A stretch of 20,797 bases of DNA from a virus: the IMG/VR virus record IMGVR_UViG_3300006921_000215, positions 1-20,797 of that record, one strand, 5' to 3'. The position numbers and the translations under genes were made by a program. The notes under the pieces are model-generated. The model was not told the DNA's origin and ran no database searches. It saw nothing but the letters and a program-made list of their open reading frames with translations. This document shows positions 1 through 9,300 of this stretch, in pieces. How positions within the stretch are numbered: position 1 is the stretch's first letter; each line of letters starts with the position of its first letter.

Positions 1-164
1 TCCATTAATTTATTAAACTCACGGTTTCTTTTTTGAACGACTTTACCTATGCCTTCAGCTAAGAAAGCACCAACACCAGTACCAGCTCTCGATGCTGCTA
101 AATCACCTGAACCTTTTGTCGCTGCTACTTGACCAGCGCCTTTTGCTAAAAATTGATCTGCCAT
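1..164 (-). CDS. Partial gene cut by the left edge, possible internal virion protein
   Basis: An ATG at 164 opens a frame that stays open to the window edge and gives 54 residues, starting MADQFLAKGAGQVAAT. The visible part is rich in Gly and Ala (roughly residues 8-40) and turns basic near the edge (KVVQKRNREF). The start lies 10 bases after the TAA stop of the Gln-rich 290-residue gene. The leader is purely A/T with no Shine-Dalgarno, like its neighbours. Its place after tail genes and next to a Gln-rich protein fits an internal or DNA-ejection protein, but this is inference from context. The product is not recognised with confidence, and its 3' end is outside the window. Confidence 0.7.
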   Translation of the reverse strand, partial: MADQFLAKGAGQVAATKGSGDLAASRAGTGVGAFLAEGIGKVVQKRNREFNKLM

Positions 165-174
165 ATTATATTAT

Positions 175-1047
175 TTATGATATTACGTTTCCGTTTTCAT
201 CTATTCTTTGCCCACTCGCATTTATTCTTTGTCCTGAAGAGTTATAATAAGCCGTGTTGTTGCCTTGTTGACTAGTTGTACCAGCTCCTGACTCATTTTT
301 TATTCCTCCAGGTGTTACATTTGTACCATCACCAAATCCAGCGAACATCTTAGCTGCTCCAGTTATACCACCTGATATAGCGCCCCATTTAGCTTCTTGA
401 GCTGACGCTACTTGACCTGCCGCTGCTGCTGTTCTTTGTTGTGCCATACCTAATAAAGTACCCGTTTGTTCTCTCTTCAAATCTCTAGATATTATTTCAC
501 CCTGTCTTTCTTGTAACTGTATTGACCCCGCCATTTGCCTTTCAGCTTGTTGATTTGCGCTCTCTTGTCTACCTATATCTACTGATTGTTGTTGTGATGC
601 TATCTGACCTTGTTGAGCTAACGATTGCGCTAAATTAGCTATACCACTACCACCTGCGGCAGCACTAAGATTATTCATTATATTAGCTTGAGTTTGTTGA
701 AATGATTGTCTTTGAAAATCTGCCTGTTGTTGATTAACAGTTAGATCTTCCATTGTATTTTCTAAATTAAGATATGGATTACTAGTGTCAAGATTAGCAT
801 ATATATCTTCCATTTCTTTCATCTTAGCTTCTTCTTTTTTCATCTTCCTTCTAGCTCTTCTTTCTTCTTTCTTCGCTTTTATAGCGCCAAATATACTAGA
901 ACCTAAAGACATAGCTATACCTATAGGTGTACCAGCGGAACCTAAAAACGAAGACACACCGCCAAGTAGTCCAGACTCTGTAGTTTGTTCTTCAGTTTGT
1001 TTAAATGGTGATACTTTCTTAAAAGCTGATTTTCTTATTAGTGACAT
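175..1047 (-). CDS. Gln-rich internal virion / DNA-ejection-type protein
   Basis: The 290-residue product begins with a short polar tail. It then has a Gly/Ser-rich hydrophobic stretch (about 27-57) that could insert in a membrane, and a strongly basic helix (58-78). Next comes a long Gln/Ala-rich helical core (about 95-215) containing LENTMEDLTVNQQQ and AAGGSGIANLAQ, then a second Gly/Ala amphipathic segment (222-238) and a polar tail. The core motifs match a family I recall from many uncultured marine phages, usually left as hypothetical. Helical, membrane-compatible proteins in this position resemble the ejection proteins of podoviruses, so that role is proposed and not proven. The start has an A/T-only leader, and a motif 34 bases upstream recurs before the 254-residue gene. 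The C-terminus carries two tandem 7-residue repeats. Confidence 0.85.
   Translation of the reverse strand: MSLIRKSAFKKVSPFKQTEEQTTESGLLGGVSSFLGSAGTPIGIAMSLGSSIFGAIKAKKEERRARRKMKKEEAKMKEMEDIYANLDTSNPYLNLENTMEDLTVNQQQADFQRQSFQQTQANIMNNLSAAAGGSGIANLAQSLAQQGQIASQQQSVDIGRQESANQQAERQMAGSIQLQERQGEIISRDLKREQTGTLLGMAQQRTAAAAGQVASAQEAKWGAISGGITGAAKMFAGFGDGTNVTPGGIKNESGAGTTSQQGNNTAYYNSSGQRINASGQRIDENGNVIS
196..237 (-). repeat. Tandem 7-residue repeat at the end of the Gln-rich protein
   Basis: Residues 271-277 (SGQRINA) and 278-284 (SGQRIDE) form two adjacent near-identical units, encoded by two imperfect 21-bp repeats. With only two copies, this may simply be a recent in-frame duplication in a polar tail. 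Confidence 0.6.
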
Positions 1048-1065
1048 AATTTATTTATATTTATC

Positions 1066-1081
1066 ATTATAATAGTTACAT
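1066..1081 (-). promoter_or_regulatory. Candidate promoter or leader motif before the Gln-rich gene
   Basis: On the minus strand this reads ATGTAACTATTATAAT and includes a TATAAT. The first ten bases (ATGTAACTAT) recur exactly at 12926-12935. In both places the motif begins 34-36 bases upstream of a start codon. It lies in the 44-bp gap between the 154- and 290-residue genes. It could be a shared promoter or an mRNA leader element. No -35 box at normal spacing was recognised, and AT-rich DNA gives chance matches. Confidence 0.3.
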
Positions 1082-1091
1082 TTTTTAGTGA

Positions 1092-1556
1092 TTATTTACT
1101 ACTTTCACTTATCTCACAGCTAGTAGAAAACATTTCAGCTTTACCACCATCACCACAAACAAACTTAGCTTTAGCATAATAACCAAGTAACGAACTCTTA
1201 TTAATATTGGTAGCGGGCCCTGCACCAGTTGATTTATCGTTTTTAGAGAAAAATATAAAATCTATAAGTGTAGGATCTTCTATGTTACCTGGTTTATCAA
1301 ACGTTATACTAGTAGTCAACGTACCATCTGCTAAAGATGTAGTGTGATCTATTGATAGTATTGGCCCTAAATCCATAAAATCTTCTCCTGGATTATTTGT
1401 TTGAAAACCACCCGTGTTAACTATTACAGCATCGCCAGTAGGTTCGCCATTTTCATCAAGTATATCTTCACTATTCATGATAGCATAATATCCTAAATCT
1501 CCTATCTGTAAAGAAGGATATTGTGATCTTGGAAATTGTAATGTAAATGCTGGCAT
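1092..1556 (-). CDS. Small beta-rich virion-associated protein
   Basis: This 154-residue protein has no signal peptide or membrane segment. It is rich in beta-prone and acidic residues. The C-terminal third contains SSLLGYYAKAKFVC and ends in EISESSK. I recall that pattern (SSLLGYYA, then K/R-F, then a terminal SSK) from small hypothetical proteins beside structural genes in uncultured marine phages. It lies 24 bases after the 595-residue structural gene and 44 bases before the Gln-rich gene, so it is probably a minor structural or tail-associated component. Its exact role is unknown. The ATG at 1556 follows an A/T-rich leader. Confidence 0.8.
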   Translation of the reverse strand: MPAFTLQFPRSQYPSLQIGDLGYYAIMNSEDILDENGEPTGDAVIVNTGGFQTNNPGEDFMDLGPILSIDHTTSLADGTLTTSITFDKPGNIEDPTLIDFIFFSKNDKSTGAGPATNINKSSLLGYYAKAKFVCGDGGKAEMFSTSCEISESSK

Positions 1557-1580
1557 AATTTAAATTTTATATTGTTAATT

Positions 1581-3368
1581 TTAAGCACCATCAATAAATG
1601 CTGAATCTATATCTAAAGTCATAGTAACATCATCGGTTCCCCACTTTTTGACTAAAACATTTGCTGTAAGCGTTGCTGTATTACTAGCCATTCCACCAAC
1701 TTTTATATTAGATATTTCTATATGAGTACCACCATTACCAGCTACTATAACGCCACCATGAGCGGGTACCGTGTCACCGTGGACAGAGTTTGTCCAGCTA
1801 GAACTAGATGAATCAGTGCTAGACCAAGTTGGTACGGTTTTACCGCTATCTGTCCAATTACCACTTGACGCCGTAAAAGAATAACTTATTTTAAAGTAAT
1901 TTTTTCTATTAGTTATTGTTGCTGTACTACCTGAAGCGCCTCTAATATTACGTAATTCAGTTCCTTTGGCATTAGCCTTTCCAGCGAATATAATATCAGC
2001 TGGATTAGCTGCAGCATGTGTCGATGTACACTTCAGTGTTAATACTGGTCTTACGTTTTGCGTTATCGTGTATCTAGGTTCTATTGTTGGTATATTAGGC
2101 CCTAAAGTAGTTCCTTCACGCGGGTACAGATTAATGTAGTATTTTTCTTTTCTAACAAATGTAACCGGAGCTCCGGATGGAGCTGTAATGTTTTCACTTG
2201 TTGTAACTTGACTGTGGCTGCCGTGAATTGAAACAATTTTAATAATTTTTCCACCTTTTATTTGTCCCATATTAATTTTATCTCCAACAGCTAAATCTTC
2301 TTTACTAGCTATATTCATTGTTGTTGTATCACTCATACCGCTACTTAATGTTGTACTTAAAACAGTAGGTGCTGGAAACTTTTGAAGAAACGATGCGGAT
2401 TGTATTCCAGGTCTATCGCCATTAAATGCGTAAGCAATACTTTTTAAAGTACCACTTGGTGTAATCGTTTCAAAATTGCTAACCTCGTCACTTATTATAC
2501 TAGTACCATCGCTATCTTTAGTAATAGTTAATGAAAATGCTGCATCACTTATTCCATTTACTATAATTTCCCTAGTTTCTCCTAAATCTGATACTTCGTT
2601 GCTACCAAACGTTACACTTCTGATTTCCTTATTAATAGTAGGTATAACTTTAGCATTATATATTATATATACTATATTATTTGAACTTACGTTTAAACTG
2701 TCTTTATACATTATATCAAACGTATAACTAATTATATTTTTATTTGAATCTTTAGTTGTTTTAGTTTTTTTAAGTTTAATGCTAGCATCTATTCCACCAT
2801 GTTTTAAATAAGGCTCACTTAAAAATTTATAATCAGTATTAGCAGAAACAACTAATTCCCCTACTTTAGTTAATTTATTTTTAGTAGAATTACCAGTTAT
2901 TTTATTTGTTATAATATCATATCTACCATTAGTACCTATATCGCTAGTAGTTTCAGTAGTATAATTATCTGCGGCTGTAATTATAGCTGTACCATTACTA
3001 CTTTTATTTCTATCATCAATAATTGTAGTACCAATAGATATGTTAGTAACTTCTGGTTTCCATTTTTTAGCACTACCTATTAATTTTAAAGAAATCTTAG
3101 TATTTTTATTAGCAACAAAAGTATCAGAGAAAACAGCTGTTACTAAAACCTTATTACCAATTGTACCAGCTGTAGTTGAATCAGAAAATGCAACAGAAGA
3201 CAAAGCAGTAGGTATATTAGATATTGAAAAATCAGAAGCTGATACAACATATCCACCGTTAGGAGTAATACGCATAGTTCCGCTAGTTTTATTTAAATTA
3301 TTTAAAAAACTAGAACTTCCTTTTTTATTACGTACTTTAAATTTTGTTGCAGTATAATTCTTAGCCAT
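1581..3368 (-). CDS. Ser/Thr-rich beta-structured tail or fibre-like protein
   Basis: The 595-residue product is dominated by Ser, Thr, Asn, Gly and beta-branched residues, with almost no long helical stretches. This fits a chain of beta-sandwich or Ig-like modules. Alternating hydrophobic strands are visible around residues 30-110, 165-260 and 420-595. A Ser/Trp-rich segment (WSSTDSSSSSWT) lies near residues 523-534. It starts 10 bases after the giant hub gene ends, and the 154-residue gene follows within 24 bases, so it belongs to the tail block. A decoration, fibre or receptor-contact role is inferred from composition and position. No catalytic motif was seen, and I cannot assign a named family. 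Confidence 0.75.
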   Translation of the reverse strand: MAKNYTATKFKVRNKKGSSSFLNNLNKTSGTMRITPNGGYVVSASDFSISNIPTALSSVAFSDSTTAGTIGNKVLVTAVFSDTFVANKNTKISLKLIGSAKKWKPEVTNISIGTTIIDDRNKSSNGTAIITAADNYTTETTSDIGTNGRYDIITNKITGNSTKNKLTKVGELVVSANTDYKFLSEPYLKHGGIDASIKLKKTKTTKDSNKNIISYTFDIMYKDSLNVSSNNIVYIIYNAKVIPTINKEIRSVTFGSNEVSDLGETREIIVNGISDAAFSLTITKDSDGTSIISDEVSNFETITPSGTLKSIAYAFNGDRPGIQSASFLQKFPAPTVLSTTLSSGMSDTTTMNIASKEDLAVGDKINMGQIKGGKIIKIVSIHGSHSQVTTSENITAPSGAPVTFVRKEKYYINLYPREGTTLGPNIPTIEPRYTITQNVRPVLTLKCTSTHAAANPADIIFAGKANAKGTELRNIRGASGSTATITNRKNYFKISYSFTASSGNWTDSGKTVPTWSSTDSSSSSWTNSVHGDTVPAHGGVIVAGNGGTHIEISNIKVGGMASNTATLTANVLVKKWGTDDVTMTLDIDSAFIDGA

Positions 3369-3378
3369 CTATTTATTA

Positions 3379-6300
3379 TTAAATTAATTCTTGTAATGTT
3401 ACTGGAGTGCTAATTATAGTTTGTGGATAAACGCTAGGATCATCTGTTATAGTAAATTGCACGAAAACCCACGGTGTTCCAGCACCTGCCGTATTAAATG
3501 ACCACATATAATCACCTGGAACTAGCCATGCTTCCGCTGAACCGAAGCTTGAAATACCATTACTAAGTGTTTCATTTCCATCTAAATTACCACCACTTAA
3601 ATTAATCTGTATGTTATTCTCTTGTAAATACATATTCATCGCGCCTAAAATTTGACCGTTTATAGTATCTATATCTACATTGAAATAGTTTTGGAACTCG
3701 CCAGTGGCAACACCATTATCATCCGTTTGAGGGTATGCTTCTTGAAAGTTTATAGTAAATTTCACTTGCGCAAAATCGGGATCTTCTTCCTCTGTGGCAG
3801 GGAAATTAGATATATTGTCTAGATTCGCTAGTGGTATACCATCAATTTGTAATGCATCATCACCCACTCCAAGTTGATTTGGGCCATTAGGTGGATCAAT
3901 TAAATCACTAAAAGTGAAGTAAGTTTGAGGTCCCGATGGGAATGATGGTGCTAAAATAGATGGAAGTCCATCATCATCCAAGTATACAGGTACAGGCCAG
4001 TTAGATATACTTCCATCAGGATTTTCTACGTCATAAGAATTAGCCGCATCATAAATCCAAAGTTTATATTCTACTCCATCAATCCCCAAGCCATAAGGAT
4101 CTAGACTAAGTCCAGTTGGAAACTGTATATGAGCAGCGAAATCCCATTCGCCATAGCTCCAATCAAAATCATCTGGAACTTGCATTTCTCCTGTAGAAAG
4201 CAATTGATCCGTCCACCAAAAATTATTAACTTGATTAATTTCTGTATCGTCCCAAGTGTTTGCGCTATAATTTATACCATTAGGAAAAGGAGTAGGCATA
4301 TTAATACCGTTTGCATACCTAGCATGCAATCTAAATACGTAATTACCACTACCACCAGAAACTTTAAATAGAAAAGTACCTTTATTTTCGCCGTCTTCGT
4401 TATTATACGCAGTCATAAACCCAACTTCATTAATAGTTGGAAGACTGTCTTCAGATTCTGTTTCCTCGATTTCTATTTCAGTGTCAACATCTTCTTGTGT
4501 CTCCTCTGTATTAGGGTCGTTACCAACAACAACACCCTCACTACCTTCTTCAGAGCCACCGCCAGTAACAACCTCACCACCACTCTCAGTACTACCAAGA
4601 TCAGGTTCGCCACCTATACTAATAGTACCTGTTTGAATATTAGATACTGAAGTTGTGGAATCATCAGTTGTTGCACCTATTTGTATAGGATAACCTATTC
4701 CTAGTACAGAGATATCACTAGTATCCATGTTATCATAAGTTGTTTCTTCTCCTACTATATAGTTGAAAAACTTGCTTTCTTTTTTAATAAACTCAGGCAC
4801 ACTACCAGATTGTAAGTCTGTAATAATACTTGACACATACCATCCAGAACTACTTTGTAAGTTGTAATAATTATTATCTTGTAAGCTAACATTTACTCTT
4901 GCTCTAGAACCTTCGTAATTAATAGTTTTAAAAGATTTGACTGTAGAAGGTAAATCATTGAATAATATGTCTATTGTAGAGGCATTACCAGATCCATAAA
5001 AGTTATTTCTACCAACATCTTTGTCATGATGTTTCCATATTTTATGAGTGTTGCTGTGCTTATTTGTTGGAGCGGTAATATACTTACCGGTTACAGAGAC
5101 ACCACATGAATGCATGAATGACTTAAAACTAACCCAACCCTTAGAACCTTCATTAAACGTCACGGTTATTGGTTGAGCAGCGACATTACACCCAGCTGGG
5201 GTACACACCATCTCAGTTTCGTTTATTTCATTTGTTCCAAGCTTAAGATTATATTCTCCACTTACAACATCAAATGTACCAACTAGATTATCACATTTAG
5301 GCATAAACTCTCTAAAGTAAGTTTTCATACCTACATTAGATATAGGCGTTAACCCGTCTCGCGATAATCTTAATACAGCGCCTCTTTGCTTATCAGCAAA
5401 ATATATTCTATACTGATCCCAAGCTAGTGACTCTGGGTTTTTAGATATACCATAATCACCAACAAATGGTATAGTTTGACCTAATACATTATCAGTAGCT
5501 GTTAATTGCATATTACCATCAGCATTGTAAACGGCATCTTTATTAGCTAAAACCTTTAGTATCTTATCTTCTGCTAATACAACAACATCAGTATCTCTAG
5601 TTTTTAAAGCTTGTATAGAACCATATATTGGATTTAAATTTTTAGTTATTTTTTGAGCCATGCTAAACTCATTTAAACCATTTATACTAGATGTTGCATT
5701 ATATAATTCTGAAGAATGTATTAGTCCACTACCCATACGCTCTTCGCCGTATTCTAAAAATGTAGAAGAAGCTTTAACTCCATTATTTATTTGAGGAGCG
5801 TTAAAATCATCTCTTATTCTATCTGACTCAACGCCGTTACCAAATGAATAACAATTAAACCAAGGTAGATCAACTGGATATCTCCAAACATCTCTATCTA
5901 TTTGGTACCACCCTGTAACACTAATAAAAGTAAAATCGTTAGGTAAAGCAGTTGACACAAGAGGTTTACTTAAATGTATTTTATGAGGTGGCTCGTAAAT
6001 TCCAAAATTCGCTATATCAACTTCTTTAACAAATGTACCTTTTTCTACACCATTACCTATCACTTCCATTCCAACCTGTATATTATTTCCTCCTATAGCA
6101 AAAAAATCATCAAGTTGATTACTTGGGAAATTTATTATAGGATGATTTGGATTAGTAATTGTATCTATTGAAGTAGCATCAGTAAGGGTATATCTATCCG
6201 TAGGTGTGTAAGTATCGAAACTATTTAACGCCGTGTAGTCTTGTGAGGTTAAATCCCAAGCATATGTGCTAGTAGAATCAATAGGTAATACGTGATCTAA

Positions 6301-9300
6301 TATTTTAGATCTAGTAATAGTACCATCCGTATGTGTAAAAGAAATTATATCACCTGTTGCTATACCCCACATAGACCATGGTGAATCCGTATCATATCCA
6401 ATTGGTGTAGCAAGATATTGAAAATCATAATTTAAAGTACCACCTTTAATATTTATAACATCGTCACTAATAGTTCTATATACATACGTGTTTCCTCCAT
6501 CACCACCAAAAGCACTAACAGTAGAATAATTATTTATTTTATAATAACCATTTAAATTCACAGGCTCTATAATAGCATTACCGTTTATATCGGTACTTGA
6601 AAGTGTCCTAGACTGTATATTAATTGTACTAGCTTCTGCTCTATCACTACTTGGATCAACGTATAATTTAATATTATTTTGTTTTAATTTCATAGGTATA
6701 GCATTACTAGCCTCGTAGTATATATCTACATCTATATCTTCTTTAGGTTCCGTTTCCCAACAAGCACCCTCTGTTATAACTTCATCTGAAGCTAATTCAC
6801 CTTCATTAGCTTTTAATAAAAATTCTATAGAAAAACTACCTAAACCATTATGTTTTACCGCACCTCTTGGATCCCATGAATCTGTTTTTATACCACTTCC
6901 AGGTATTTGAACATTATCTTCTACCCTTGCAAATTGAACTATTATAGAGTGCCTGTTTCTAACTAAATTACTAGTATCATTATCAGGGAAGTTTATACTA
7001 TCTATAGATATAGGACCTTTCATATTAGCGTACTCTGTATAATCAATCCCTTGCGGAAATCCATCACCATCGTCATCTTGAATACCAGTTTGTTGGTAGT
7101 TAGGTGTTGGCTCATCAATTTCTGTTACTTTATAAACAGTTTGATATGGATCTTCCACAAATCTAAAAAAAGTACCCGGTGTTTGCATTTTAGCTTTAAA
7201 CAAACCCTCTGGACCAAAACCAAAAGCACCTGGTTCTATATTAATCATAGAAAAACACATTTGCCCTAATTCACCGTCAATTGCTTTACCTTGTGATAAT
7301 CCTGGTGGATTATAATTTAATGTTGACTTAAAATTTTCTGGATAATAATCTCCATCAATAACAGCATTACCGTCCCTGTATCCTGGCCAAAAGCCACTAT
7401 CGTTACCATATATACCAGTACCATTTAAAGATGCGTCATAAACCCCATTACTATTAAGATAAGTATCGCCAAAATTAACGAGAGATGGATTACCAACATA
7501 ATTACTTATTATATCACAATCAAAATGACTTAGAGCAGTAGGGTAATACCTTGGTTGATACTCAGAAAATCCTCCCTCCATCGAGGTATATTCTGCATAT
7601 ACTTTACCCCACCAATGAAATGCGGCAAACGCAGGTGCTGAATCTAAAAATATACTTGCTGTTCTTGCTGGACTATCTCCTTCACCTTGTTCTAACCACC
7701 AGTACCAAAAGTTTTCTGTGTCTACAGGACCACCAGGTCCAAACCATGGAACACCATCTGATGTAAAGTTAGCAGACTCGTTCATAGCAACGTCCCCCCA
7801 ATATCCATCCATTGACCAAGGATTTGTTTGTGTTGACCCCCAAAGAGGGTAATTGTAAAATGTACTTGGTTGATTATTACCTGGATTCCACGGAAGTGGT
7901 ATAGGAGGTGTTACGTATCCAATTAAAGAATCCGAAAAACCATTTGTCTCCATATAACTCTCCCAGTTATCACCACCAAAACCACCACCAACACCTGGAT
8001 TAGTTGTTCTATTATCTATATAAGCTATTTCATAAACGGCGACGCCAGCATCCACATCAACAACATAATCAACACCATTGGCTCCAGCTTGGTTTAAAAC
8101 TTGCTCGGTTAGTATGTCATCTTTTTCTATTTTTACAAAAAATCTACCGTCAAATTGAGGTCTATTTTCTACAACCTCATCTCTAAACTCCATGTAATAT
8201 TTTATATAACTATTGCTACCTGGATTATCATCCCAAGGGCCATCGTCAACTGATGTTTGAGAGATTATTTCACCAGGTGGTAACATAGCAGAGATTTTGG
8301 TGTACATGTTAACTTCTCCTGATTCAAATGGGTAGGGTAAGTCGCAACCACTCCTAGCTCCTGCTTGCCACGCTCTTTTTATTCTACTAACATCTCTCCA
8401 CGGACTAAACGCCTCTACACTGTAATATTCGTTGACACCTACTATTCTTACTTTTTTGTTACCCTTAAAATTGTTGTTATCTATATCTACGTCGTCCCAA
8501 AGAGTTTTAGTAGTCCTTATTTTTATTTTACCAATTAAATTACTTGGAATACCATCCGTTATCTCACCAGTACTTTCATTTGGCTCAAGATCTGTTCCAT
8601 TTTCCCCAACACCATAAACACCAAATTGATCTATTTCTACTCTTTCAAATTTATTGTATCTAGTTTTAACATGATCAGGTGCTTCACTAGCTATTGCTAA
8701 AACTTTATATCTAGCCTCAACTTCTACTGGTTTTTGAGAACCATGTTGGTTTTTAAGTATAAGATAAGTTTCTTCGTCAATTTTATTTCTGTCAACAGAT
8801 GGAAATGCTAACCATATATTACCATCACCAGCATCATACCATCTATCTAATACTAAGCTATAATATTCATTAGACGTTTCTTTAACATAATACTTAACGT
8901 ATTCTGCCCAATAAAGTATATTACCAGGCGAAAACCCCCAATCTTGCTGTAATTGGAATTTATTTTTTAAATGAGCTAATGATTTGTCAACAGTTATATC
9001 CCCAGTTATAACTTCATTATTACCACTTTCATAACCATCTACTAATACAGATGTCTCTCTTCCGTATTTATCTCCAAGTACAATTCCCCATTTATATTTT
9101 CTTATTGATTTTACAGATTTTCTTGGAAAAGGAAAAGTAACTGGTGATGATATTATATTTTGAATTAAGCCAACATCTTTACTTATATCATAACCTTGTT
9201 TATAATTTCCATAAACTAATCTATTAGCTGTTATTTCTTGAGTCACCGCGGTCTTAGGCACGTTATCCCATGCTCTAAACAATTGATTTGAAGATAACAC

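Noticed and set aside
785-1072. 95-codon plus-strand frame with hydrophobic segments
   Set aside because: It is antisense to the Lys/Glu-rich helix of the Gln-rich protein and has no independent support.
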